A stretch of 64,000 bases of DNA from PALSA-243 sp049522755. GTDB taxonomy: Bacteria; Acidobacteriota; Terriglobia; Bryobacterales; Bryobacteraceae. Of this stretch, positions 22,998 to 31,507 are shown piece by piece (within the stretch, counting starts at the first letter, position 1; each line of letters opens with the position of its first letter). A program made the position numbers and the translations under genes. Location of the stretch: contig JBEKNN010000012.1 of the NCBI GenBank assembly GCA_049522755.1, forward strand, positions 1 through 64,000. Reading direction: 5' to 3'. The notes beneath the pieces were generated by a model. That model did no database searches and was not told the DNA's origin. It saw only the letters and a list, made by a program, of their open reading frames with translations.

Positions 22998-25958
22998 GTG
23001 TTCGAAGGCATGATTACCCGATTGCCACACGAGGCCCCGAGCACGCTGGATGTGGTCACCGAGGTCCGGCGTGAAGAGGCGCTGCTCAAGGCCGGGGCGC
23101 TGCAGAACGCGATCTTCAATAGCGCCAACTTTTCGAGCATCGCGACCGACGAGAAGGGCGTCATCCAACTGTTCAACGTCGGCGCCGAGCGCATGCTGGG
23201 CTATACGGCCGTCGAGGTGGTGGACAAAATCACTCCCGCCGATATTTCCGATCCGCAGGAAGTGATTGCGCGCGCCAAAGCGCTAAGCCTCGAGCTGGCG
23301 ACGCCGATTACGCCGGGGTTTGAGGCGCTGGTCTTCAAAGCTTCGCGCGGCATCGAAGATATCTACGAGCTGACTTACATCCGCAAGGATGGCAGCCGCT
23401 TTCCGGCGGTGGTGTCGGTTACGGCGCTGCGCGACGACCTGGGCGGCATCATCGGCTACCTCTTGATCGGTACCGATAATACCGCGCGTAAGCAGGCGGA
23501 AGAGGCGCTGCTCAAGGCCGGGGCGCTGCAGAATGCGATATTTAACAGCGCCAATTTTTCGAGTATCGCTACCGACGAGAGAGGCGTCATCCAACTGTTC
23601 AACGTCGGCGCCGAGCGCATGCTGGGCTACACGGCCGTCGAGGTGGTGGATAAGATCACTCCCGCCGACATTTCCGATCCGCGGGAAGTGATCGCGCGCG
23701 CCAAAGCCTTGAGCCTGGAGCTGGCGACGCCGATTACGCCGGGATTCGAGGCGCTGGTCTTCAAAGCCTCGCGCGGCATCGAAGACATCTATGAGCTGAC
23801 TTACATCCGTAAAGATGGCAGCCGCTTTCCGGCGGTGGTGTCGGTTACGGCGCTGCGCGACGACTTGGGGGGCATCATCGGGTATCTGCTGATCGGCACC
23901 GACAACACCGCGCGCAAGCAAGCGGAAGCCGAGCAGAAGCAGCTCGATCAGCGCCTGCGCGATCAGCAGTTCTACACCCGCTCGCTTATCGAATCCAACA
24001 TCGACGCGCTGATGACCACCGATCCGGCCGGCATCATCACCGACGTCAATAAGCAGATGGAGGCGCTCACCGGTTGTACGCGCGATGAGCTGATTGGCGC
24101 GCCGTTCAGGAACTACTTCACCGATCCGGAGCGGGCCGAGGCAGGCATTAAGCGCGTGCTCGGCGGAAACAAGGTCACCGACTATGAGCTTACGGCGCGG
24201 GCCTGGGACGGCAAGGAGACGGTGGTATCTTTCAACGCGACCACGTTCCACAACCGCGACCGGAAGCCGCAGGGAGTGTTTGCCGCGGTGCGCGACATCA
24301 CGGAACGCAAACGCTTTGAGCGCACGCTGCAGGAAAACAATGTCGAACTGGAAAGAGCCAAGGCGGCGGCGGAAAAGGCCAACCTGGCGAAGTCGGATTT
24401 CCTGTCCAGCATGAGCCACGAGATTCGCACGCCGATGAACTCGATTCTGGGCATGGCCGACATGCTGTGGGAATCGCAGCTTGACGCCGAACAGACGCGC
24501 TACGTGGAGGTGTTCCGGCGCGCCGGAGCGAGTCTTCTCGTGCTGATTAACGACATTCTGGATTTGTCGAAGATCGAGGCTGGGCACCTGGATCTGGAGA
24601 GAGTCGAGTTCGATCTGGAAGAGGTCGTGAATCAGGCCATGGAACTGACCGGAGTGAGAGCCCGCGCAAAAGGCATCCTGCTGGTGTCCCATCTTGCGCC
24701 CGGCCTCACTACCGCTCTGATCGGCGACCCCACCAGATTGAGACAAATCCTGCTCAACCTGCTGGGCAACGCGGTCAAGTTCACCGAATCGGGCGAGGTG
24801 GTGTTGGCAGTCCGGGACCACGAATCCGGCAACCCTGGGGAGATCGAGTTTGCCGTTTCCGACACCGGGGTCGGAATTGCGCCCGAGAAACTGGAAACAA
24901 TCTTCGACGATTTCACGCAGGCGGATGCTTCCACGACGCGCAAATATGGCGGCACCGGTCTTGGTCTGGCAATCAGCCGGAGGCTTGTGGAGAGTATGAA
25001 CGGACGCCTCACAGCCACCAGCGCCCCTGGCAAGGGGAGTACATTTCGGTTCACTGCGCAGTTTAATCTGGCGGCGCCGCAGAGTAACCGGCGAGTTCCC
25101 GTCGAGTTGCAGGACCTCCACAGCCGGCGTGTTCTGGTAATTGACGATAACGCTACGAGTTGTCTCATTCTGAGTGAGACACTGAGCGCCTGGGGCTTGG
25201 AAAGTGAAGTCTTCGGCTTGCCGCAGAAAGCGCTAACCAGTCTGGCCGCGGCAATGGCCGGCGAGCAGCCTTATTCCCTGGCGCTCCTGGACAGTTGCAT
25301 TCCCGGCATGGATGGCTTCGAGGCGGCTGCTGAAATCCGCCGCATTGCGCCGGGGCTTCCGATTGTGATGCTGACCTCCGACCCCCGGCCAGGCGACACC
25401 GCACGCCGCAAAGAAGCCGGCTTGTCGGGCTATGCCGTCAAGCCTGTGAAGCGCGGCGAGTTGTTGCGTTTGATGTGCGATGCCCTGCAGCCGCAGGAAG
25501 GCAGGGAACAGCCAGCGCCGGGGAGTGAGAATCGTGGGGGAACGGGGCCGGTGGCGCCCCTAAGAATCCTGGTTGCGGAGGATTCGCCGGATAACCGTTT
25601 GCTGGTTCAAGTGTATCTAAAGGGGAGCCCGCACCAGCTGACGTTCGCTGAAGACGGCAGGACGGCGGTGGATCGGGTTGCGACAGATTGTTTCGACCTG
25701 ATCCTGATGGATATGCAGATGCCCGTAATGGACGGATTAACCGCCACGCGCGCCATACGCGCTATCGAGCGGGAACGGGGAACCGCCGCGATTGCAATCA
25801 TTGCGCTCACGGCGAATGCCCGGCCGCAGGACATTGAAATGAGCCGCAATGCGGGCTGCAGCTATCACCTCTCGAAACCGATTTCGAAGCACAAGCTGCT
25901 CACCGCCATTGAGGAATACAGGCCGAAGATGACTTCGGTGGATGCGCCAAAAGGCTGA
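22998..25958 (+). CDS. Hybrid histidine kinase: PAS-PAS-PAS-HisKA-HATPase-REC-REC
   Basis: The 986-residue product (GTG at 22998, or ATG at 23010) lacks membrane helices and is probably a cytosolic sensor. PAS 1 (about 25-165) and PAS 2 (about 168-308) are nearly the same protein sequence. PAS 3 follows at about 325-440. The HisKA phospho-acceptor is His473 or so (SSMSHEIRTPMNS). The ATPase boxes are LRQILLNLLGNAVKFTESGE, VSDTGVGIAP and YGGTGLGLAISRRL. Two receiver domains follow, with phospho-Asp in LALLDSCIPGMDG (~764) and LILMDMQMPVMDG (~902). No HPt domain is present, so a separate phosphotransfer partner is expected. No partner gene is adjacent. Confidence 0.93.
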   Translation: MFEGMITRLPHEAPSTLDVVTEVRREEALLKAGALQNAIFNSANFSSIATDEKGVIQLFNVGAERMLGYTAVEVVDKITPADISDPQEVIARAKALSLELATPITPGFEALVFKASRGIEDIYELTYIRKDGSRFPAVVSVTALRDDLGGIIGYLLIGTDNTARKQAEEALLKAGALQNAIFNSANFSSIATDERGVIQLFNVGAERMLGYTAVEVVDKITPADISDPREVIARAKALSLELATPITPGFEALVFKASRGIEDIYELTYIRKDGSRFPAVVSVTALRDDLGGIIGYLLIGTDNTARKQAEAEQKQLDQRLRDQQFYTRSLIESNIDALMTTDPAGIITDVNKQMEALTGCTRDELIGAPFRNYFTDPERAEAGIKRVLGGNKVTDYELTARAWDGKETVVSFNATTFHNRDRKPQGVFAAVRDITERKRFERTLQENNVELERAKAAAEKANLAKSDFLSSMSHEIRTPMNSILGMADMLWESQLDAEQTRYVEVFRRAGASLLVLINDILDLSKIEAGHLDLERVEFDLEEVVNQAMELTGVRARAKGILLVSHLAPGLTTALIGDPTRLRQILLNLLGNAVKFTESGEVVLAVRDHESGNPGEIEFAVSDTGVGIAPEKLETIFDDFTQADASTTRKYGGTGLGLAISRRLVESMNGRLTATSAPGKGSTFRFTAQFNLAAPQSNRRVPVELQDLHSRRVLVIDDNATSCLILSETLSAWGLESEVFGLPQKALTSLAAAMAGEQPYSLALLDSCIPGMDGFEAAAEIRRIAPGLPIVMLTSDPRPGDTARRKEAGLSGYAVKPVKRGELLRLMCDALQPQEGREQPAPGSENRGGTGPVAPLRILVAEDSPDNRLLVQVYLKGSPHQLTFAEDGRTAVDRVATDCFDLILMDMQMPVMDGLTATRAIRAIERERGTAAIAIIALTANARPQDIEMSRNAGCSYHLSKPISKHKLLTAIEEYRPKMTSVDAPKG
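23073..23924 (+). repeat. In-frame tandem duplication of a PAS-encoding unit (2 x 426 bases)
   Basis: Unit 1 is 23073-23498 and unit 2 is 23499-23924. Both begin GAAGAGGCGCTGCTCAAGGC (the second GAAG start lies exactly 426 bases later). By hand count about 37 bases differ, nearly all at third positions. Only two of 142 residues differ (K/R and Q/R). Confidence 0.9.
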
Positions 25959-26372
25959 TCGATATCCGTGACGGTTGAGCATTCCCCGGTTTCCGCCGGC
26001 TGAGAATTCCACGAGCATGCCCCGGCGCGGCAAGGCAAGCGCTTGGAAACCGGCCGGGATGGACTGGCACCCGGAGAGCGCCGGAGAGCGCCCCGGCGAT
26101 GAGCGGTCGCGACGCATAAGAGTATAATTACTCCGGACTCCCGGAGTGACATTTGGCAAATAACCTCAGAATTGGTTTAATAGCGGATTCGATTTCGGCC
26201 GTGCCTGGCGGGAACGCGGCATCCCGGCGACGCCTTCGAGACGCTCGAAGCCCTATTTCTGGCGGAAGCCGCGCATCGGAACGCCTTGATCCCGGCTGCA
26301 TGGCGCACATAGCCGGCACTTCCGCATCGGCCGCGTTTTAACCAGCCGCGTTTCAACCCAAGGAGCAACCCC
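25959..26372. other. Gap of about 400 bases upstream of the inositol-dehydrogenase operon
   Basis: No convincing gene. It contains direct repeats of CCGGAGAGCG near 26071-26090, a TATAAT at 26123-26128 and a perfect inverted repeat ACTCCGG/CCGGAGT at 26130-26147. A TTG-started frame at 26153-26341 has no family resemblance. The operon start codon at 26373 is preceded by AAGGAGC. Confidence 0.45.
26123..26147 (+). promoter_or_regulatory. Possible -10 box with adjoining operator-like inverted repeat
   Basis: A perfect TATAAT (26123-26128) is followed two bases later by ACTCCGGACTCCCGGAGT (arms ACTCCGG and CCGGAGT). The repeat would cover the transcription start, as repressor sites do. There is no good -35 box at the expected distance, so an activator or an alternative sigma factor would be needed. 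It probably serves the operon that starts at 26373. Confidence 0.35.
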
Positions 26373-27419
26373 ATGCAAAAAAGCAATCTTCAATTCGGTG
26401 TTGTGGGGGTAGGCCGCATTGGCAAGATCCATATCGAAAACCTGGCGAATCGAATTCGCGGCGCGGAAGTGGCGGCCGTATGCGACGTTGCGGCCGCGGA
26501 ACTGGCGGTGGTTGCCGCGAGGTTCGGAATCGCGAGAACCTTCACGGACTATAGAGAATTGCTGGACCTGGCCGAAATCGACGCCGTGGCGATTTGCGGT
26601 CCCACCAACACGCATTACCAGATGATTGTCGATGCGGCCGCACGCGGAAAGCAGATTTTCTGCGAAAAGCCGATCGATCTCTCCATCGAGAAGGTGCAGG
26701 CCGCGAACCAGGAGGTGGCGCGCTGCGGAGTCCGCATGATGGTGGCCTTCAACCGGCGCTTCGACCCCAACTTTCTAAAGGTCCGCGAGACTATCGCCGC
26801 CGGCCTGGTGGGCCAACCGCAAATCCTGCGCATCACCAGCCGCGACCCCGCGCCGCCGCCCGAGCCATACATCCGCGCTTCCGGCGGGATCTTCATGGAC
26901 ATGGCCATCCACGATTTCGACATGGCGCGCTACCTGATGGGAAGCGAAGTCACCGAAGTGTATTCCAGGGCCGCCGTGATGGTGGATCGGGTGTTCGCCG
27001 AAGCCGGCGATTGGGATACCGCGTGTACCACCCTCACGTTTGAAAACGGCGCGTTTGCGGTGATCGATAATAGCCGCAAGGCTGTCTATGGGTACGACCA
27101 GCGCGTGGAGATGTTCGGCTCGGGAGGCATGGTGACGGTGGCCAACAACACTCCCGATACGCACATTCTTTGCGACCGCGCGGGCATCCACACTGCCCTG
27201 CCCCTGCACTTTTTCCTGGAGCGGTATGCGGAATCCTATCTGCTCGAAATGCGCGCGTTCCTCGATGCGATAGTGAATCGAGAGCCTGTCCCGGTGGGCG
27301 GAGAAGACGGGCTCAAATCTGTGATCATTGCGCTGGCTGCCGGCGTATCCGCCCGCGAAAACCGCCCCGTGAAGCTGGCGGAAATCTACCAAGGAGCGCC
27401 AGCCGCATGTCGAGCGTGA
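26373..27419 (+). CDS. iolG: Inositol 2-dehydrogenase-like oxidoreductase (Gfo/Idh/MocA family)
   Basis: NAD-dependent oxidation of myo-inositol or a similar polyol is likely. The 348-residue product has the Rossmann loop GVVGVGRIGKIHIENL (residues ~9-24). The catalytic lysine is in FCEKPIDLS. FMDMAIHDFDMARYLMGS carries the His-Asp pair characteristic of this family, and MMVAFNRRFDPNF fits IolG closely. A ribosome site AAGGAGC precedes the ATG. It overlaps the next gene by 13 bases. With a second paralogue and a sugar permease downstream it forms a polyol or sugar catabolic operon. Confidence 0.85.
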   Translation: MQKSNLQFGVVGVGRIGKIHIENLANRIRGAEVAAVCDVAAAELAVVAARFGIARTFTDYRELLDLAEIDAVAICGPTNTHYQMIVDAAARGKQIFCEKPIDLSIEKVQAANQEVARCGVRMMVAFNRRFDPNFLKVRETIAAGLVGQPQILRITSRDPAPPPEPYIRASGGIFMDMAIHDFDMARYLMGSEVTEVYSRAAVMVDRVFAEAGDWDTACTTLTFENGAFAVIDNSRKAVYGYDQRVEMFGSGGMVTVANNTPDTHILCDRAGIHTALPLHFFLERYAESYLLEMRAFLDAIVNREPVPVGGEDGLKSVIIALAAGVSARENRPVKLAEIYQGAPAACRA

Positions 27420-28450
27420 ATGTGGGCGTGATCGGATTGGGAAGAATGGGCGGCGTCTATGCGCGCAACCTCGCCCAGCGCGTTTCGAGCGCCCGCCTGG
27501 TCGCGGTGGCCGACCAGAAAGCCGATCTGCGGGAACAGTTCGCAGGCGAATTGAGCGGCGTCAAGGTTTACGCGAGTCATCGGGACCTGCTGCAGGATAA
27601 AGACGTGGAAGCGGTGGTGATCGTGACTTCCACAAGCACCCACAAGCAGGTGGTCCTGGACGCCGTGGCCAGCGGGAAGGCGATCTTTTGCGAGAAGCCC
27701 ATGGCGCTGTCGCTGCGGGACGCCTACGAGATGCATGAAGCCGTCAGGAAGGCGCGGGTGTTTTTCCAGATGGGATTCCAGCGCCGCTTCGATGCCGGAT
27801 ATGTGGCGGCGAAAAAGAAGGTGGACGATGGCGTCATCGGGGTTCCCGTGGTGATCGCCTGCGTCTCCCGCGATCCGTTCCGTCCGCCGCTGGAGTATTG
27901 CGATCCGAAGGTCAGCGGCGGCCTGATTGCCGACATGGGCGTACACGATTTCGACCTGGGACGCATGTTCCTGGGCGAGGTGGCGACGGTCAGCGCCGTG
28001 GGCGGGGCTTTGGCGTATCCCGAAATGAAATCCGTGGGCGATATCGACAACGCGCTGGTCAACATGGTGTTCGAGAACGGAGCTTCCGGGCACGGTGCAC
28101 TGGGCACGGTGCAGTTGAGCCGCAACGCGGTATTCGGGTATGATATCCGCACCGAAATCTGGGGCACGAAAGGCTCGCTGCAAATCGGATATTTCCAGCA
28201 CACGCCGGTTCTGGTGATGACGCAGGAGGGCATTACGCACGACGTAGTACCGCACTTCATGCAGCGTTTCGAGGGCGCTTACCTCACGCAGATCCAGGAT
28301 TTTGTGGATAGGGTGAGGAAGGCGGAAGCGCCATCGGTGACCGCGGCGGATGCCATCGCCGCCATGCGGATCAGCATTGCCGCGACCATGGCGTGTCGCG
28401 AGGGACGGACCGTGCATGTGAGAGAAGCGGATATGTATGACCCAGGCTAG
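27407..28450 (+). CDS. Second inositol-dehydrogenase-like oxidoreductase (Gfo/Idh/MocA)
   Basis: The 347-residue product begins inside the end of the previous gene (ATG at 27407). It carries the Rossmann loop GVIGLGRMGGVYARNL, the catalytic-lysine segment FCEKPMALS, and IADMGVHDFDLGRMFLGE. It resembles its upstream neighbour along its full length (FQMGFQRRFDAGY) but is clearly diverged, so the two probably handle different stereoisomers or successive steps. The overlap suggests translational coupling. The usual inositol genes (iolE, iolD, iolB) are not in the window. Confidence 0.85.
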   Translation: MSSVNVGVIGLGRMGGVYARNLAQRVSSARLVAVADQKADLREQFAGELSGVKVYASHRDLLQDKDVEAVVIVTSTSTHKQVVLDAVASGKAIFCEKPMALSLRDAYEMHEAVRKARVFFQMGFQRRFDAGYVAAKKKVDDGVIGVPVVIACVSRDPFRPPLEYCDPKVSGGLIADMGVHDFDLGRMFLGEVATVSAVGGALAYPEMKSVGDIDNALVNMVFENGASGHGALGTVQLSRNAVFGYDIRTEIWGTKGSLQIGYFQHTPVLVMTQEGITHDVVPHFMQRFEGAYLTQIQDFVDRVRKAEAPSVTAADAIAAMRISIAATMACREGRTVHVREADMYDPG

Positions 28451-28495
28451 TATGACCCAGGATAACCGACCGCGAAAAGGAGTTCCAAGACGAAC

Positions 28496-28606
28496 ATGCC
28501 GAATTTGAAGCCGTCGCGTACCCGGGCTGTCGTAACCGACCCGCATCTGTGGTTGCCCATCGCTGTCCTGATTATCGGCATCGGCGTGCTGGTGCTGGTG
28601 AAATGA
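28496..28606 (+). CDS. 36-residue single-span membrane peptide coupled to the permease gene
   Basis: The product is MPNLKPSRTRAVVTDPHLWL followed by PIAVLIIGIGVLVLVK. It is a basic, Pro-containing N-terminus and one hydrophobic helix. A ribosome site AAAAGGAG lies upstream, and the stop codon overlaps the next ATG (ATGA at 28603-28606). Such an arrangement points to an expressed gene whose product is needed in step with the permease. I do not know a family for it. It could be a small accessory subunit or only a coupling leader. Confidence 0.6.
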   Translation: MPNLKPSRTRAVVTDPHLWLPIAVLIIGIGVLVLVK

Positions 28607-29886
28607 GTACCGCGGCATCCGGAGTGAAGGCTGCGACGTACTCGCTTCACGCGCTGGGCGTATTCTGCGGGCTGGCGGCTGCGACGTGGCTGGCAGCCGC
28701 CGAGGCTCCTACCAAACTGGTGACGGCCGGCTTTTCCCCCTTCCTGATCTCGCTCGGCATGGTGGCCGGCGTGTTCGTGGCTCGATGGACCGTGCCCGTT
28801 GCTTTGAAAGGGACCAGCTATGTGCTGATGGACCTACGCGAGAAGCCGCATCTCATGGTGTGGGCGCTGGTTGCGGGAATGCTGTGGGCGGTGGGCAATA
28901 CCCTTACCGTTTTCGCAGTTCGAAATGTGGGCCTTTCCATCGCCTTCCCCCTTTGGAACATCAACAGCCTGGTGGGATTGTTCTGGGGCTGGCTGCTGTT
29001 CCGGGAGTTGCGCGGGTCCGGCTGGGGACGGGTGGTGGCAGGGGCGGTAGCTATTGTGGGCGGGGCGTGCCTGCTGGCCTATGCCACGGCGCAGCATTCG
29101 AACACGCTGCCGGGAGGCGCGGCGCTCGGCATCGTGGCCGCCCTTGGCGCCGGATTGATGTTCGGCACCATGTACATCCCCTACCGCAAGGCCTATATCA
29201 GCGGAATGAACCCCCTCTCTTTCGTCACCATCTTCACGTTCGGCGAATTGGGCATGGTTTCCACTCTGGCCGTGCTCTTAGATGGAGGGGTGCACAACGT
29301 CATCGCGGGACTGGTGAGGGCGAGGCCGGCGCTGTTCTGGCTTTTTCTCGGCGGATTCTGCTGGGTAGTGGGCGACCTGTTTCAGAATTATGCGGCCAAA
29401 TACATTGGAATCGCGCGCGGGATTCCGCTATCCAACACTAACCAGCTTTGGGGACTGGCGTGGGGAGTCCTGGTTTTCGGGGAGCTTGCCGGGCAAGGCG
29501 TCACCGCTCACGTGCTGGTATTTGCGGGCTCGCTCATCATGATTTTAGGGGCCGCCGCGATCTGTACGGCGAGAGCATCCGAATCGGAGCAAACGTCCTG
29601 GAAGATAGCCGTGGACCGGGAATGCGTCCGTTACGGTCTGGACGCCGAACGCGTGAAGTCGAGCCTGCTTGGCGAAGATCCGCTATCCCGCGATAAGCCG
29701 GTTCGTCACTGGTGGGAGATCCTGATTGTGGCCTCGGCGGTCGGGATCTTTGTGTGGTTGGCGATCGGCGCCGAACATCAGGCGGTGGCGGTGAACCTGC
29801 CGTGGATGGTGGTTCTGCTGGTCGCCACGATGTTGTGTTTGTTGGTTTGCGGCCTGCTGTTGTGGAAGCGTACGCGATTCTCGTGA
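28603..29886 (+). CDS. GRP-like sugar permease (drug/metabolite transporter superfamily)
   Basis: The 427-residue membrane protein starts at 28603 (ATG overlapping the upstream stop). About ten hydrophobic helices and the motif AFPLWNINSLVGLFWGWLLF with a following RELRG match the glucose/ribose porter family. The second half repeats it: IPLSNTNQLWGLAWGVLVFG. A soluble loop (residues ~325-375) is followed by two extra C-terminal helices, longer than typical ~290-residue members. Position after two polyol dehydrogenases suggests import of inositol or a sugar derivative by proton symport. This is inference. Confidence 0.8.
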   Translation: MSTAASGVKAATYSLHALGVFCGLAAATWLAAAEAPTKLVTAGFSPFLISLGMVAGVFVARWTVPVALKGTSYVLMDLREKPHLMVWALVAGMLWAVGNTLTVFAVRNVGLSIAFPLWNINSLVGLFWGWLLFRELRGSGWGRVVAGAVAIVGGACLLAYATAQHSNTLPGGAALGIVAALGAGLMFGTMYIPYRKAYISGMNPLSFVTIFTFGELGMVSTLAVLLDGGVHNVIAGLVRARPALFWLFLGGFCWVVGDLFQNYAAKYIGIARGIPLSNTNQLWGLAWGVLVFGELAGQGVTAHVLVFAGSLIMILGAAAICTARASESEQTSWKIAVDRECVRYGLDAERVKSSLLGEDPLSRDKPVRHWWEILIVASAVGIFVWLAIGAEHQAVAVNLPWMVVLLVATMLCLLVCGLLLWKRTRFS

Positions 29887-30091
29887 GCGCGGCGTTGGTT
29901 GTGATTGGGTGCGACGCTGCCGGCTGCGCCGCGCACGTGGGCGTCACACGAATTGATGTTTGGAGGGCTTCGTCCGACTTGTACCCGGCCGCTGCGATTT
30001 GGATGCGAGACGCGATTCCTGATCGCGCTGGAACAAACCGGAGATAGGGTTTTCCGGTGTAAGCGCCCGATTCGTCATTCTGGCCTTTTGC

Positions 30092-30121
30092 TTAACGAGA
30101 ATCTGTGAATAATGATACAAT
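30092..30121 (+). promoter_or_regulatory. Possible promoter of the 30161 gene
   Basis: TTAACG (30092-30097) and TACAAT (30116-30121) are 18 bases apart in an AT-rich stretch unlike its surroundings. The start codon is 40 bases further on and is preceded by GGAGAG. Confidence 0.4.
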
Positions 30122-30160
30122 TAAAAGAAAAGCATTTTAAAGACCGGAGAGTATTGAATC

Positions 30161-30850
30161 ATGCATCGCGTCCTCTTGACAACCTCTTTTTTGCTATTTG
30201 GCTCCCTTCTTCTGGCTCAAACAGCGCTCAACAACGATTCCGTTATCAAACTCGTTAAGGCGGGTCTGTCGGACGATCTCATCATTTCCACGGTCAACGC
30301 CGCACCTGGAACCTATGACGCTTCAGCGGATGGCCTGATTGCGTTGAAGACCGCTGGGGTTAGCGACAAAGTCGTCTCGGCAATCGTGTTGAGGGCTTCA
30401 TCCCCTCCACCGGCTGCTCAGGCTTCGGTTCCTCCCTACCCTTCGATTGCTGAGCCAGTTGTGCCAGGGAAGTTCATACAACCGCTCGCGCCGACAGTCC
30501 AGCAACCGGCCCAACAGGATCCCTCATCCGCACAAACATTGAGCAAGCCGCGAGTATTCTTACAATCCGCAAGCAAGGGCACAAACCGGAACGCAGCCCG
30601 TGACCAATCGATGGAGATGAGCAAAGACCTCGAAAAGGACTGCCCCGCAGCGAGGGTAACCATCAATCCGCAGATGGCAGACTATACCGTAGCCTTGAAT
30701 CACATCGAAGTTGGTTTCGCCCGTGACAACCAAGTACAGGTCGCAAATAAAGATGGTGACCTTTTATCGAAGACCAAAGAGGGCGGGAGTATTGCGGGAG
30801 GCATGAAGAAGGCCTGCGCGTTGATTCTTGCGGACTGGGCTACAAAGTAA
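30161..30850 (+). CDS. Exported protein of unknown function with paired AGLS-type repeats
   Basis: The 229-residue product has a signal peptide (1-19). A helical region follows with the pattern NNDSVIKLVKAGLSDDLIIS, then ADGLIALKTAGVSDKVVSAI, a motif I know from many acidobacterial secreted proteins of unknown role. Residues ~80-125 are Pro/Gln-rich and disordered. The C-terminal third (about 140-229) is a compact domain (KDCPAARVTINPQMADYTVA, CALILADWATK) with two cysteines that could form a disulphide. AT content is higher than in its neighbours. The exact function is unknown. Confidence 0.7.
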   Translation: MHRVLLTTSFLLFGSLLLAQTALNNDSVIKLVKAGLSDDLIISTVNAAPGTYDASADGLIALKTAGVSDKVVSAIVLRASSPPPAAQASVPPYPSIAEPVVPGKFIQPLAPTVQQPAQQDPSSAQTLSKPRVFLQSASKGTNRNAARDQSMEMSKDLEKDCPAARVTINPQMADYTVALNHIEVGFARDNQVQVANKDGDLLSKTKEGGSIAGGMKKACALILADWATK

Positions 30851-31246
30851 AGGCTGCCCCAGAATCATCCCATCGCATCTTGGACGGCACGAGGTCAGCT
30901 TCAATCTGGCGGCCGTACTGCTATCCTTCGCGGGCTTTGACCGCGAAGGCACAAACCGCGAGTAACGCCGCAGTGTTAGAAATCCGATCCCTCGAGCGAA
31001 ATCCCCCTCGCAACAGCCAAACTTCCTGGAGAAGGCGTCCCACGATAACGCATAATGCCAGGGACCGTATCTACCGCCGTATCCCTCGCTCGCCAATCTG
31101 GTAAGGTTCTCGACAGCGATTCGTGTGCCGGGTCAACGAAAGCGCTCTTGTAGCAAACCGGTTACGCAGCCAGGCGACGGATCCCAGCGTTCTATGAGCC
31201 TGATGCAGGGCGCCCCTGGTATTGAGAGAATGGTACTGAGCAAACC
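30851..31246. other. Gap of about 400 bases before the toxin-antitoxin pair
   Basis: No gene. It contains a perfect hairpin CCTTCGCGG, seven-base loop, CCGCGAAGG at 30925-30949 (no T-run follows). It also contains a 37-base sequence (30997-31033) that recurs at 32208-32244 on the other side of the toxin-antitoxin pair. Confidence 0.45.
30997..31033. repeat. 37-base direct repeat, left copy
   Basis: It matches 32208-32244 at 32 of 37 positions by hand count. The shared ends are CGAAATCCCC and CTTCCTGGAGAA. The two copies lie 1.2 kb apart in the same orientation around vapBC and an ATPase fragment. Confidence 0.6.
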
Positions 31247-31507
31247 ATGACGATTCAAATCCCAGATGACCTTGCACGTGGCCTTGAGGGGATTGCGGCC
31301 GCGCAGCAGAAGAGCGTGGAGCAAGTGGCGCTGGACAGTCTGCGCTCTCTCTTTGACCGAGCGAGTTCGCCTGAAGTCGTATTGCGAGCCGTTCGGGAAA
31401 TATCTCATCCAAGCCCTGCGGCAGTCGATGATCTCGATGCCGCGATTGCTGCTGCACGGCTGCCGGTGCGCGACCAGGGCGCCTTCGACGAGTTGCCACC
31501 AGGGTGA
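31247..31507 (+). CDS. Antitoxin of a VapBC/FitAB-type pair
   Basis: An 86-residue product begins with a short ribbon-helix-helix-like segment (MTIQIPDDLARGLEGIAAAQ, then KSVEQVALDSLRSLFD). An acidic, helical tail follows (DDLDAAIAAARLPVRDQG) that would wrap the toxin. Its stop overlaps the GTG start of the PIN toxin (GTGA at 31504-31507), the usual coupling in these modules. In this family the pair represses its own promoter. Confidence 0.8.
   Translation: MTIQIPDDLARGLEGIAAAQQKSVEQVALDSLRSLFDRASSPEVVLRAVREISHPSPAAVDDLDAAIAAARLPVRDQGAFDELPPG

Noticed and set aside
23283..25121. A 612-codon open frame on the minus strand
   Set aside because: It is the complement of the hybrid kinase, which has clear PAS, HisKA, ATPase and receiver motifs. 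The antisense protein has no family resemblance and arises from high GC codon bias.
26153..26341. A 62-codon TTG-started frame upstream of the polyol operon
   Set aside because: It follows a -10-like box but its product is Arg/Ser-rich without any family pattern, and the real operon start has a better ribosome site.
27170..27406. Upstream extension of the second inositol-dehydrogenase frame
   Set aside because: It overlaps the first dehydrogenase in another frame and lacks similarity. The Rossmann start at 27407 is the natural N-terminus.
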